64,000 bases of DNA, from the NCBI RefSeq assembly GCF_030848805.1, contig NC_092365.1:19397049-19461048 (forward strand), written 5' to 3'. The DNA comes from Temnothorax longispinosus. Its lineage: Eukaryota > Arthropoda > Insecta > Hymenoptera > Formicidae. Positions 37,171-50,300 of the stretch are shown here, in pieces. The position numbers and the translations under genes are program-made. The notes below the pieces were generated by a model. That model was not told the DNA's origin and ran no database searches. It saw only the letters and a program-made list of their open reading frames with translations. Every line of letters begins with the position of its first letter. Position 1 is the stretch's first letter.

Positions 37171-40164
37171 AAACCCTTTTTTTATAATAACTTTTTCGCC
37201 ATTTATTGCCGCATAATTTTGGATATTTTGAATTTCAGCTTCGTTAGAGTATTTTCTGCGTGCGTTTATTACATGAGATCGTATCCTTGCCGATATCGGT
37301 TATCAAGATTAGCAAAGCTTGTCAATGGATCAGTCTTTGCGAATGTCGGTAGGACCGCGTGATCTAAACTGTTTCAGTAATGGAACCTGTAATACGGTAC
37401 GTTGCTCCTCGATACAGGGACTGTAATGAGCCGGCTCCACACCGGAATGTCAAAGGTCTCTCCACGTCGCAGCGGTAGACCGTTCTAACTTTGATAGCTC
37501 ATTCCTTGACGCGTATTCATGGGATATGGCAGACGGCGGGCCGTACAATTAAACGCCATCAAGGTCTGGCCGGAAATAAATAGCAAATATCGTCAAGCCG
37601 ACCGAGTTCGCGACATCGTGGAACCGACACGTTAGTTAATCACTCGTCGGTGCATGTTCAATTGCGATCGCGCTGTCTAGGAATTCAGGTCACTGAAGCC
37701 GTAATGAAGCTTTGCGGGTTAATAGCAAAAGGGATTGATACGCCGCTACGCACAATTCGATCGTTACCCTTAATCGTCTATGACGTTTAAGTTTGGACAA
37801 TGCTACCTAAATTGATTTTGTTTGAAGCAATTCTCTTATTGCACTCGAGAGAAACATTTTTAATTCCATTTTTCCTTAATTATACTTAATATTAAATCAT
37901 AAAAAAAAACTTTTTCTCCTTTTTCTACCATACTCAAGATTACGAATAAAATTTAAAACAACAGGACTAAAAAAACCATAATTAAGCTCAATGTTAATAA
38001 TATTTCACATACATCAATTAGCTTGAAATTAATTTAATTAATGCGTAATTTCTCTATAGAACTTCAGAGTTAATACACAGTTGCAAGTACGAACTTAATA
38101 ACTGAAGGCTGTTGACACATTGATATATTACGAAGTAACTCAATGACTACCGTATTACCGGGCGCAAATTCATCTATCCGCAAATATCGCTCACTTATGC
38201 TGCTAAATAACCAATTGTACAGCCCATATAACTGCAACTTGGTGTAACGGATCGCAAGTGACGAATTGTTACCATTAATCTGACAAGTCTGATTAACTTT
38301 CGTCATACATTAATCCAAATACGAAGCGAGATACAAAGGAGGAATTTGTGCTTTGTTCATGAAAAAGAATTGTTGATCAACTTAAACCAGAAAATTGAAA
38401 TGTATAATAGAAATAATATTATGATACGATAAGAAATTAAATTTTCCAATTATTTCTGATATAGTCACGACGTAAATGATGATAAAGATAAAGATATTTT
38501 AAAGCGTTATTATACAAATATAGACTGTCTGGTTAGCGAAAAAAAAAGAAACAAGATACAATGTCGAATTTACAATACAGAAAATCACTAAATATTGTTT
38601 TTTTATTGTTTGCTTATCGTAAATCTATATTTCGTTACATCGTTACTGGCACGCAACGATGTCGTTAAAGTTTCCACGAAGCGTGTTGGGGAGCAACTGC
38701 CTGTGGACATAAATATTTTATAACGTATGGTCATATGTAATCTGTCATATGTAATCCGTTGACAGATAGCTGATATCGAATTGATATCCATTTCGTGGAT
38801 CTCTCTTGATAAGTACCGCACGTGCGAAAATCCCTTCCAATGACTCGTATTTCGCGAGTAAACATACTCGGCAATCTCGAATTCGATGAACGACAAAGTT
38901 CCCCAAACAAAGTTGTCTTGTTACAGCGCGAATAGTCAAGATAATATAATAATATTGCTTGTGAAATTGCGTTTGTTGTCAGTGTATTCAAAACTTGATA
39001 TCACTGGTGAAATTGTTCACCCCTGGCGCGCGCAATATCGAAAGGAATTTGATTACGCAACGTGCAATTATTAATTGCGACGAACGTAATCGCGCTTGAG
39101 GCTTGAGCGTAAATTATAGCGCAAGGTATCAAACTTGGACGGCCGTAAACGCGTTAAGGCTTGTTCGTGCCACTTTGTGAATACCAATGCGATCAGAGGG
39201 ATGTACACGAGGTCGGCGACACTCTTGCAATGGTACGGTCAACTACATAACCGCTTATTGCCCGCCAGTTCGTGTCGGCGATGCTGCAACGGGGCAACGC
39301 GTCCTTTGTGATTGACGTCCACGCGGTTTAATACTCGGCGCGTCCACGTCAATTAAAGTTTAGCGGCGTTGCACGAGCAGCCGATAACACGACGCACGAT
39401 GCGTCCGAAAACGGTCGTGATAAAAGCTCCGCTTGAAAAAATATATGGCCTGAAATTTTGCGAATGCAGACAGTATCGTTCGGATGCTAGCGTGTGGCTG
39501 GCATAAGGCTTTTATAGGCTACTACGATATTTCAATCGTCGCGTTACGTTGCGTTAAACAAATGGAAATCACAGTAAAATCAATAACTATTAAGCCTAAC
39601 CAAGCGTTTTTGCGTTATGCTATCAGTAAACAGGATTTTTTATTAAAATAAAAAGAGAAAATAAAATAGAGAACTTCCACGTTATTTTCTTTTTAATATG
39701 CACATTGTATCAAAAGTCATACGTTTTTTCTTGACTCTATATAAATAAAGGAAATCATGTAAAATGAGTAAAGTGAATATTATTACGCTTTGCATTAATT
39801 AAAATACAATTTCATCTGGATATACGTTTGTCAAAAGAGTATGGGTATCGTTTTGATACGCAGCTTTAGGTAACGAAATGTTCTTTGAAGTAGTCTCACA
39901 AAACTGTATCCACGTACTTCAGAATTAATTAAAACGTAGCAACATCCTGACGGACGTGTTTAAAAGTTGTTCTCCGCGTATTACGTGGTTAGACTGATTT
40001 TATTCCATGTGAAACTCAATCCGTAATGTTTCCTGACAGGTTGCGTAATTTGGTGCAGACCAATTAAATGTTCCAATAAACTTTGAAAATCATAATGAGT
40101 AAGACGTGACCGTTATATGATAACAATCAAGTAAATAGAAAATGTGCCAATACACAGGCTGCCA
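37171..40164. other. Mostly unique non-coding stretch with two CpG-rich segments
   Basis: Segments at 37230-37790 and 39060-39560 are balanced, CpG-containing and free of repeats, between AT-rich sequence. They have few long open frames, which is compatible with regulatory DNA. A near-palindromic pair (ATTGACGT plus ACGCG) lies at 39311-39353, and a 13-bp direct doublet (GTCATATGTAATC) at about 38728-38757. Open frames at 38603-38991 overlap each other and are unassigned. Confidence 0.5.
39311..39353. repeat. Near-perfect 15-bp dyad with CRE-like half-sites
   Basis: ATTGACGTCCACGCG at 39311-39325 is matched at 13 of 15 positions by the reverse complement of 39339-39353; the spacer is 13 bp. 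Each arm contains TGACGT, half of the cAMP-response/bZIP element. It may be a protein-binding dyad, but function is only inferred. Confidence 0.6.
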
Positions 40165-40269
40165 TGCATTCTGATATTCACTGTCAATACTGAAAATCTA
40201 TTTTTTTTTATATTTTACGTTACGTACATACTATAGATTTTCAGTACTGACAGTAAATATCGAAATGCA
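40165..40269. mobile_element. 105-bp hairpin element with 37-bp arms
   Basis: The arms at 40165-40201 and 40233-40269 match at 33 of 37 positions as inverted copies, and all four differences are transitions. They share GATATTYACTGTCARTACTG and AAAATCTAT. The loop of about 31 nt is T/A-rich and contains acgttacgtac. Similarity fades quickly outside the arms and no target duplication is clear. It is probably a small MITE or foldback; it is longer than a typical pre-miRNA but could fold like one. Confidence 0.78.
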
Positions 40270-41989
40270 GTCACAGTCGGGCTGGATTGTTTGTGTTTAA
40301 TATTTTCCGCGTTAAAGTTTAAAAATAAATTTTAGAAACTTATATCATTAATTACGCGATCACCAAATATCTTCAATTGATTAGGAATACGTTATTATAT
40401 TATTATATATGGAGTATCCACTATAGAAAGTTTCAAGTTTGCTATCGAATATTATTTATATATGATCATGCTTCCATTATTCCATATATTAACAGCATCG
40501 GTTATAAAAACAATGTTATTTAGCTTCAATTAAATTACTTAAAATGATTATTGACAAAGAATAAAAGTTATAGCATACTTTAATTAGCTAGATTTTCTGG
40601 AGAAATTAGAGAAAGTAGAGAAAGTTTAAAAGCTTCAGATTCTTTCATTTGACCCACGGAATGGAACATGTTTCAGCAACTACACGGCTATGCTTTTCGA
40701 CCATCAGATTTGTCGAAAACGCGTGAGATCGAAAGCTTTTTCGAAAATGTCGATCCATCGAATTGTCACATGGAAACTCATAAAAGTATAGCGATAACGC
40801 AGAATCGAGAACCGTTCGACAATATGGCTCTCGGGCAGGAGGTGTATGAATTGGTGCGCGCGAATAGGACAATTCGACAGAGTCTGGTTGCAACGGGTTA
40901 ATCTAATTTAGCCGCTGCGGGATTTGCGCGAACTATACCTGCGATTCGCGATATAGCGAACCGGCGTAGTTGGTTTAAAGCCGTACTCGCAATGAGCTTG
41001 TCTTTCACAATTAAAACCTACCGACTTTCACTGTGCTATACGGCAGTAGTAGCACAGTGTAAGATATTATAAGTAGACATAAATTAAAATTTAATTTCAG
41101 CAAATAGTAACTTAGAAATGCTGAACGTCACAGGGAATAAGCATTGCGCTTTGATATACATGTATATGAAAATATGTACAAGATCATAAAGCTCGACAAA
41201 CGCTATAATCGAGAATTTTAATTGCTATGTACTACGTTAGCCGTGATGGGGCACGTATACGTCGGCTCTTAACTACTGTATACAATGCCGCGTGTTGCAA
41301 TTTTGCAGCGTAGCGGCCTCGAAAACTGACCGTGTCAAGCAGAGAATCGAAACAGGTAAACGGCGCTGGCTGAATTATTTCACGACCTCCCTGTCTAGCT
41401 TTTTCTACTCCTGTCGACATAAATGATGATTACGTAGGAAATTCTCGTTGCGTTTGAGAGTAAAAAGAAGAAGAGAGAGAAAGAACGAGAGAAAAAAAGA
41501 GAGAAAGATCATCTTTTTACTGCACCGCGCACGCGGAACGGTGTTAATTAACCCAGCGGACGAATCTCGTCCATTTTTGCGCAATAACTTGTCATTCATT
41601 AAACGTGTAACCACTTAATCCTGTCTTTTCGCGAATACAAACTGTGAATTTTTATGCGCGCGCCGTTGAGGATTTAACATGTATGTACGTTTTTTGTCGT
41701 CAGTAGCGAGTTTTGTCGATAAATGCAAGAAAAAGTTGGGTACGCTCGCGCTTGCAACGTTGTAATATATGCATGCACATGTCGTAATTGCGCGTACCCC
41801 AATCGATATCGTGTCCGACGAATCCGGGGGATTTGCGAATTTTTATACAAGCCTCGGATAAACGCATTTCCTTGCGTTTCCGTAAAATCGACGAAGATAT
41901 ATTTCAAAGTTTCTCTCCACGCGCGAGACACGCCCGCTTCTGAACGCTCTCATGAAAGATTTATGCTTACGAAAAGTCCGCTAACGCAC
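40270..41989. other. Mostly unique non-coding stretch, no gene recognised
   Basis: AT-rich to 40640, then mixed. A purine-rich (GAGA/AAAG) stretch lies at about 41461-41510. Open frames at 40645-40901 and 41674-42181 overlap on both strands. Immediately right of the 40 kb hairpin, CAGTCGGGCTGGATT resembles part of the arm of the 53.3 kb element, but the match is too short to call a relative. Confidence 0.5.
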
Positions 41990-42067
41990 ACGACGACAAC
42001 GCACCGACGACGACGACGACGAAGACGAAGACGAAGACGACGAGACGGCGGCGGTCGACGACGAACG
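41990..42067. repeat. Interrupted (CGA)n/(AGACGA)n trinucleotide repeat
   Basis: CGA and AGACGA units run with few interruptions, densest at 42005-42044. It makes an Arg-rich stretch in one plus frame (41723-42181) and Val/Phe or Ser-rich stretches on the other strand. I take these frames as repeat artefacts. Confidence 0.9.
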
Positions 42068-45000
42068 AGAAAAGCTCGCCTTCGGGAATCAATTTGCGGG
42101 ATGAATTCAATACCTCGAAACTGGAACAACCGATGCCACTTGAAGGTAGAAAGACAGTCATACGTTTCTTTCCCTGACTAAATTTTCAAGCTACGATAAA
42201 ATACAGAATCTATGTTCGTTTGAATTTGAAACTTCGCTTCTCTATAATTTAGCGACCGCTGGAAATCTGAATCTGTCGGCGAGGATTCGGCGTCAGATAG
42301 GCGAAGGTATAGCATATCTCGCGCCGATGTAACGTGCGCGGACTGTTGCATCGCGCAACAACGCACGAAAGCGCGCGCGACGCGGTAACTCGCAGGGCCA
42401 TCATTTACCATCAAACAGACCACGCATGGAATAATATACAACGTGCCAGTCTTGCTCGCGCGGTATCAGGCAATAATTCCTGCCCAGGTATCTGCATAAT
42501 ATACAGTCGACGGCGTGAGATTCCCTCCATACAAACGTTTACGTTTCGGATACGTTCTCGGCGGACGTGCGCGCGACCATTTCGCTCGCTGCGAGAGATC
42601 TGTTCGAGCGATTCCGCTGATATAAATCACTGTCTGCTTCGGCGAAATTTAGATCTTCGTCGTAGGAACGCAGTGAGAATCCATTGGGAGCTCGCGCGTG
42701 TCAAGAAGAATCATTGGATGTCCGCCGAGAGGCGGAGCCCTTCGATAAATTCATGAATGACGTATAGAAGTTTTGAGCTTCCGCAAATTGGAATTTGGCA
42801 TTTAGATCGGTAAAAGGTAAAAATAATATTGCAAACTTTGGCCGGGATATCGCTCGTTACATTTCCGGTCATAATTTCCAACTGATTGATTGTTGCGGTG
42901 AAGCTGCGCGAGCGAAACCGATATATGTATAGTACGTATCGAATCGCGTCGAACGAATTAATGGCGCGGTGCGCATTTTCTTAAATATAATACGACCGCG
43001 AGGATGCTGCGGGACGCGTCGCGAGATAATGAATTCCGCGAATGACATTTGGAAGTCATAAAAGATTTATGATATGCCACACAGTTGTTGTACGCGGAGG
43101 GCACGCGTAATTCCGCAGCAGCCGACGTGTCGCCGGCGTGACACATCATGTAAATGAAACATGTCACACGTATGTGTATATATACGCGTCGGAATAATGC
43201 AGGTCGCTCAGAGCGCGACTCAATGCAAATCGCGGCTCATGAGCGCTCGCTTCAACGAGCGATCGATCTAAGCCTTTGCGCGGCTGTTGCGAATAAGACC
43301 CGGTGAGCCTTTTATCCGGGACATGCTTCCAAACAACGTGCGATTACTCTTGCTCCTTTTTCTACATTTTCGGCCGATATTGTGCAACACGTGATACGTG
43401 CGATCCTTAATGGATTGTAATTTATACTCGCGGAGTAACGTGAAACTTTTCATGCGAAATAACGCGAAAGTTTTCTGCCGGTTTCGAGGACTAACGATAT
43501 TTAGTGGCAGTAAATCTTTCGAATCGCTTCATTCTGTCCGTTGCAAGAACATTGACTTGCATCCACTGACTTTTATTGGCGAATATGGATGTTTTACGGC
43601 GCCACGTGGGATTTTAATCGACCGCGCTATTTCGATTTGTATTCGCTCCATTCCAATCTATTGCGATTCTATCGCATATTCAACGACCAAATGCATTGCT
43701 ATACAGATTCGTCATAATTTCGAGGATAACTTATGTTTTATTGCTTCACGTTACTTTATATTTCTGTTAAAACAAAAATCGTTTCTTATTAATAAATTTG
43801 CCAATAAATAATCGGAATAGATGTCTCACTAGTATTAAATTTTTTAATTAGTAATCTTAGCAGTTATATATAAATGACTTTTAAATGGAGAACGATATGT
43901 TTAAAAGTTTCTCTGATTTCAATATTACCGCTCCTTTTCAGATGTATTTTACCAGCATCTCCATCCTTATTAACTCCGCCGTTAATCAGTACAGGAAAAT
44001 TAAGTACCGTTCTCAATTTCAGCCTGAGAGAAATAAGCTCACCGCATCTGAAGAAGGGCTCTCCACGCGACACGCTAGTTGATTTTAATGCGCCGTAAGT
44101 GTAATCGCGACGTGTTAATCCAGCAAAGAGATCGGCGTACAGACGGAACGAACGCCGACAACGTCTCGCGAGGGAATAAGACGCGCACAAAATTGGCCTG
44201 ATTAGATTTAATAAGCCCGTCGGGATTCCTGCGCGATGCCGCGTCTGGTAATTTGCGAGGCCGTGGGATTTTAGGAGCGCCTAGTTTGAGACGCAGATGT
44301 GATTACCATGTTGGCATCAGAGTCAAGTTCACGATATACCTAATATACAAATATTGTTCGATCGTAATCACGTTTCGCGTTTCAACGATATCTATCATAC
44401 GAATAATTAAGCCAGATTGCAACATTTTTTAACTGGTTGTGTACTTACAAAAGTTACTTTACTCCTGTCATTAAATTTAAAGAAATTTTGTCTTCCAGTG
44501 CTATTGATTGACGTAACAATTTATTGTTGATGAATGATCCGTTATTAATAAACGCCATCAGATTTGAAGAAATATTAGGCAGCCGCTATTAAAGTTAATA
44601 TAGCCGAGTGGTCACTAATATTACGTTTCTCTAAAATAGCTCTGATAAGTAGAAAGTTGTTACGAACGTTAAACCATAGCATGAAGTCGGCAGTACTTGT
44701 AATGATCGATCGTTTGTATTGTTTATAACTCACGATATTAGTGCATCTGTACGCGACCCTCATTTTTTATACTTCGCCGCACTTTACAAATATTACGGAA
44801 TGTTCATCTTGCTCGCACGTTTACAACTTCTGCCTTTTTACATAGGCGGTTTACACATATTGGGATCCTTCCATTTAATATTATCGACTGTACGATATTC
44901 CAATATATTAACTTTTTATTAATATTTTCACATGTGTATAAGCACGAGTCTGCAACATTAAAATATCGGTACATCACGATTACATATCGTAAATTTTTGT

Positions 45001-47119
45001 CTTTCGTACAATTTTTATTCGCTCAGAGGTTAATCAATATATTTTTCGCTAAAGTATTTTGCGCAATCAATTTTAATATTTTATCTTAACATCGCGCTGT
45101 CAAAGGGACGACGGGTTAAATAAATAAACTCACAAAATATCCATTTTATATGTTAATCAGATTTTCAGCATACTATATTTATGCTTGTTGAAACGTGCAT
45201 ATTAGCGTTTCGAATCGATCTCGCGTGAGAAACATGTTTCATACATTTCGAGCTCCTCTTTTTCTGGAGTTGTCATTACGTTAAATTTGACATGTTACTA
45301 CTCTGAAAGTTAAATCCCGCTCTTAATCGATTGTGATCGACAGCTCGTAAATATGAAATGAATTCGGCACGTCAAAAGAGACATTTCGTTAAATTCTCTC
45401 TGACACAAAATACATACATATTCGGCAAACATAAAATACACGTAGCGACTGACGAATGACGAAAGGAATACTTTGACGTGCCTGACAAGTATGACATTAA
45501 TGACGATCGAAGGGTGATACGTTGATCATGATGAGAATACGCTCGCAGGTACATACAAAAGGCCTTCTTATAGTTCGCGTATATAGCGTGAATGATGGAT
45601 GTCCATGCTTCGCATAAAAGTTGTTCGTATATTTGCGCGTAGCGTCAGACGTGGAAAAAGTATTTCTATGTGTCGTGTGCCCATTGAAGAGGCGAGAATA
45701 AATTATGCGTAGGCAGCATATCTACCTTCCGGAGTGATAAAGTCGAATATGGTTGAACTAGATATCGAAGACTGTCTTGTAAGGATAACACAATCTTTAA
45801 TATGTATCTTAATATAGGTATATCAATAGGAGCAATTAACAGATAATACACATATCAAAGAAATATATTTGTAAGTAAAACCTCTACAATAAGATATTAT
45901 TGTGATAACTATAATATAAATTGCAGTCGGAAAAACTCGGTTTGAGATATTTGCGAACACTGGATTGCATGAACCAGATTGCATAATTAGATATATTTTT
46001 ATAGAAATTGAAAGTAAATGTACTGATCCCGCCGCTTTAACGATAAGAAGGTTTAATTGGCAAACCAATTATGAGGGAACAACTCGCATAAAGGAAAAGC
46101 TGGCTCTATTTTTTGGATTTTTTCCTAGATAAACTTTTCTTCGTCGTAATGTTGCTTACATCACAAGCATTTTGTCTGTTTAATTTTTATAACATAAAAA
46201 AATTCAATTTCTTGCTCCGTTTCATAGAATACGAATGAATTAGGTTGTAGGCAAAATACAAAATTTAATTAATATTACATAATTAATAGTTTAACCGTAT
46301 TGATATAAAGTTAAATAAATAATATTTGGTATAAAGCAACGCGTCTATATAAAATGTTGGTTTTACATGGACGAGAAACGCATAATAAATGCACACACAT
46401 ACGTTTTTGCAATCTAGCAATTACATTAACGTTATCTGGCGGTAAGACACAAAGAACTGGTGAGGCAAATGTATAAAAGGGAACTGAGAGAGGGTACGCT
46501 AACAAGGTTGGCTAATGGAAGCCAAAAAAGTTTGGGGTTCAAATTCGTTTCGCCCCTCCTCGACTGAACATGCAGACAATAAAGAGCCATCGGGCCTCGT
46601 CGCGCCACACGTTTTTCGCCCCCCCCCTCCATTAAATTCCCGAATCCCTTCAAGGGACAGACGTGGAAACTTGAGAATAGAAGTTCGAGAGCCCGGGACG
46701 AAGACTCAATTAGGACTTTTGTATCCACGACAGCTGAAAACGACGTTTACGGAAAGGTGTGATGATCGGGTTTGGTGTCACATGCTTATGAGGCACGCTC
46801 GATCGATTCCGCACGAATGCACGTTTCCGTGACGTAAATTGAATGTTATTTAAGTTGTTGATAGTTATCGTCGTCGGCGGTAACAACTAAATTTACGTGA
46901 AAAAATGAAATCAAAGTGAAAAGCTGAAAAATGCATCTCATTTCGGGCCGTATGCGACATTACACAAACACGATGTAACGGATGCGCTCTCATACACGCA
47001 GTTGCGCGAAATTCATGTTATTCGTACGCGACGTTAATGAAATGTATGTTAACGCCACGCATTCCCCCAACAATATTAAACAATATTAAAAATACGTACG
47101 AAACTGTGGAACTGAATAG
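42068..47119. other. Mostly unique non-coding stretch, no gene recognised
   Basis: CpG-rich at 42270-43560, with an octamer-type site at 43223-43230, and again at 43960-44290. AT-rich at 44330-45130 and 45780-46320. A C run is near 46618-46628. Open frames up to 140 codons occur but overlap each other, are Arg-rich or low complexity, and match no family I know. A donor-like GTAAGT near 44095 has no convincing exon before it. Confidence 0.5.
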
Positions 47120-47335
47120 TCAAGCTGTATCCCGCGGTTTTACGTCCACTGCCAATACGAATACTCTACTTGGCAGTTTTCGAAATCTGCTCACGAACTC
47201 GTTATCGAGCCGTTCCATTACCAAATTACAAACTGGCCGCGCTATTAGCGTCAGCGCCGGCTCGATAAATCCACTGCGAGCCAATTTGCCAAATTGTTTA
47301 TCGGACGCTCCCGTCTCTGTTAGTGAACTGTGCAT
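47120..47335 (-). CDS. Possible small ORF, unknown product (low confidence)
   Basis: The frame encodes 71 residues, bounded by TGA just upstream of the ATG (context TGAAAAATGC) and ending in TGA. The composition is protein-like: ASDKQFGKLARSGFIEPAL, VCNLVMERLDNEFVSRFRKL, VFVLAVDVKPRDTA. There is no signal peptide, membrane span or motif I recognise. The plus strand is open over the same DNA (47037-47393). It may be a small gene, a piece of decayed coding DNA, or chance. Confidence 0.15.
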   Translation of the reverse strand: MHSSLTETGASDKQFGKLARSGFIEPALTLIARPVCNLVMERLDNEFVSRFRKLPSRVFVLAVDVKPRDTA

Positions 47336-50300
47336 TTTTCACGGTTCCCGCTTCTTCGAAACACACACGAGATTTTTACGAGTGTCTCGTTAGCGTATCA
47401 TTTTCAGCTTGATCAACGATATGCAATCGATTTTTTAAACACACAGCGAAATCGATCGCGTCGCCAGCTGCATTGTTGCCGTCAAACAAAGCTTTTACGA
47501 TATTATTTTACACGATGCGCGTCCGTGTAACATGATTCTATACAGTAAGAGATATCAGTTTGAAAACGTTGAAATCCAACTGTTTTTCTCGTTCGATACT
47601 CGGATATCGCTAATTTATTGGAATTCAATTAGCTTGCCCGAGGGCCACTTATTTTCTAAGCCCTTTCCCTCCCCCCCCCCGTATATTATTCATTTCAACA
47701 ATTCAATAAGCAGTGTATTGGATATTCTCCAAAAGAAAAAATAATACACACGCTCATAGATGTGCCGCGTATTCAAGAGAGCCGATCGATAACTTCAACC
47801 ACGAATATGACGTTTCTAAGGACAATCTAAGGGTCAGCCGACCCCTTCGCTCTTCATAATCGCCGAGTGCATTTACGTGTTTTAGCGATCCAGATTTGTT
47901 TCAAGTACCGGGGACATCGAGTCTCTCGGACGCAATTTGTCCGGTGAGTCTTTCAACATGTCGCAACATATCGCGCAACGCGACGTGCTTAACAGATTGT
48001 GACGAAAGCTTTCGCAGGAAATGCGGAATTATAGCGGCTGAACAGCGTGGACGTGACATCACTAAAGGTCCCTGTTTGTCGCACGTTTGAGAGTAGTATA
48101 GATCGATAACGCGCGAGCCGTTCGCGTTGGATGTGACAACGCGTTTGTGCGGATCATTGGCGAAATGGCGGGCCACCTTTCCCGAGACACGACAGGGCAA
48201 CCGCCTCAGAAACGGCAAGCGGTTTATGGACGGTGGGACAAGGGAAAGGGTGCGCCGATCCGATCCGACGGAGGTTCGGTCGCGACGTATCGGATACTTG
48301 GCCGGTCGTTTATCTCGGCTCATAAACGCACGATCTCACGGGCAATTTCGCAAATTGGAAACCCAGCCACGATCGCACGAACCCAAAACCATTTCGACCC
48401 TCTGTAACGAAACTTGCGGCCCTCATCGCCGACAGCGCGAACGGCGATGTCGGTCCGTGCAATCCTGCACGCCGCTGTTCTAAATGACCAGAGAACCTGG
48501 CGAAAAAGACGAGTCGGGAAAGAGGATTACTCGTGTTCTAAATTGACTCCGGACATCGGAACGAGAGACATTTCATTTTTTTTTCTTCTCTGCTATAAGT
48601 ACCGACAAAGAAATGTACTGAGAATCATTAGACAAATCGAAATTAATTCTATCACGGATGAAATCGTATAATATACAGTTTTTATTGCTTGAAAAGGGTA
48701 TTTCAGAAAAATTAATAATAATATTACGTTCTTTTCTCTCGAATTTAGGGAGGATTTTTACGCAGAGGAGAAAATGTATCAGTTTATTACAAAATCAATT
48801 CGTTCCCAAGAATAACGTGGTATTTTGTAATAAGTCAGTAAAATTTGAAAGTTCTACCAATTATGTCATTCATCTTCTCTCTCTTCTAATTCCTTTGTCA
48901 TTACATTAAAATCTCCCAAGCGTATCAGAGAGCAGACAGTTTGATATTCTCTGACAGTAGATTTTCCTATCTCGCAAAACTGTAACAATAAGCACGCCAT
49001 CACGTAATAAGTCTCACAACTTCTCGACAATAGCATTATTCTACTACTTACAGTACTTACAAAATGTATTTCACTGTTTACACGTTTCATGCTGTTTCAT
49101 AAGATTTTAGCTACCTCGAGTAAAGTACGCTCAGTGATCAACTTTAACGCCGCTGTTTCCACGAATGCAACATTTTGTGTTTTGAACATCTTAAGCCGAC
49201 AAAGCGTCAATTGATTCAGATTCTTTTTCGGCATTATAACCATCGTGACGACAACGTGAAACTACGTGATGATATTGGCGATGTTGATTAAATCGCAATA
49301 AAAATTCTATCACGCACGACGCAAAACAAAAAGCGGTTTGCACTTTTTTCCCCGCTTTTTACGCATGGAAAAATTAAATCTACCTTGATGTAAAAAAAAA
49401 TAAATAGAACATTTTATCGTTATCCGATAGATAAAGTCGATTCAACCGCGCGAGTTATGGGCCACGTTTTTTTTTTTCTTTTTTGGATAAAATGACGCAA
49501 ACCCCATTTTCTATAGTACGCACATAAAAGTATATTGAAAACTACATATTTTCGAAAAATAGAAATTTTTGTGTTTTTTTTCTCACATTTATCGAACCTA
49601 TATTAACGTTCTGATAATACTGTAGTGTATATATATGCGATATATTTTAAATTGTTTAAAGAATTTGTATACCACATTGTTGAAAAATTATAATTTAAAA
49701 CATTAATCATTTATCTAACATTTGCACTAATAACAACATATAGTTAAAACATATTTGCAATAAAATTAAATTAATGAAATATTTAAAATACACTTGAATC
49801 ATTATACGTGCTTTTACGCACTAGTTCTATTTAATTCGTTAAAGGAAAAAATTGCGGCACGATGGCGAGCTGAAGGATTTAATACATATCTGTCAAATCT
49901 GATTCGCTGAATTATTTCAAGCTCTGTCGCTGCAACGTGATATTTCACAAGCTGCCATCCATCTGCACGGCTTAGGATTCACCAACAGAGACCTACGATA
50001 GATGATGTAAAACTGTCATGTCGCGTCGTAATCCTCCTCGGGGAGATACGGTTTATTGAAATATTCATAATCATTTTTTTTTTACGTCCTCAGGGGCGAG
50101 ACGCCGTAATTTCGCGTTTATCCCTCGCAGACGCGTTTACTCCTCCGTCCCAGAAGCACGATAACAATGCGAATCACCCTGAGCCACGAATTCACCCTCC
50201 AACAAATCGAGTTACGCTAATACAACTCCGATATATATTTTGTCATATTTTTATTAAGTTCGCATAATTTTATTGACTGAAATAAACTGAACGCGATAAT

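Noticed and set aside
41723..42181. 152-codon plus-strand open frame with an Arg run
   Set aside because: The Arg run comes from a (CGA)n repeat and the flanking codons have no recognisable features.
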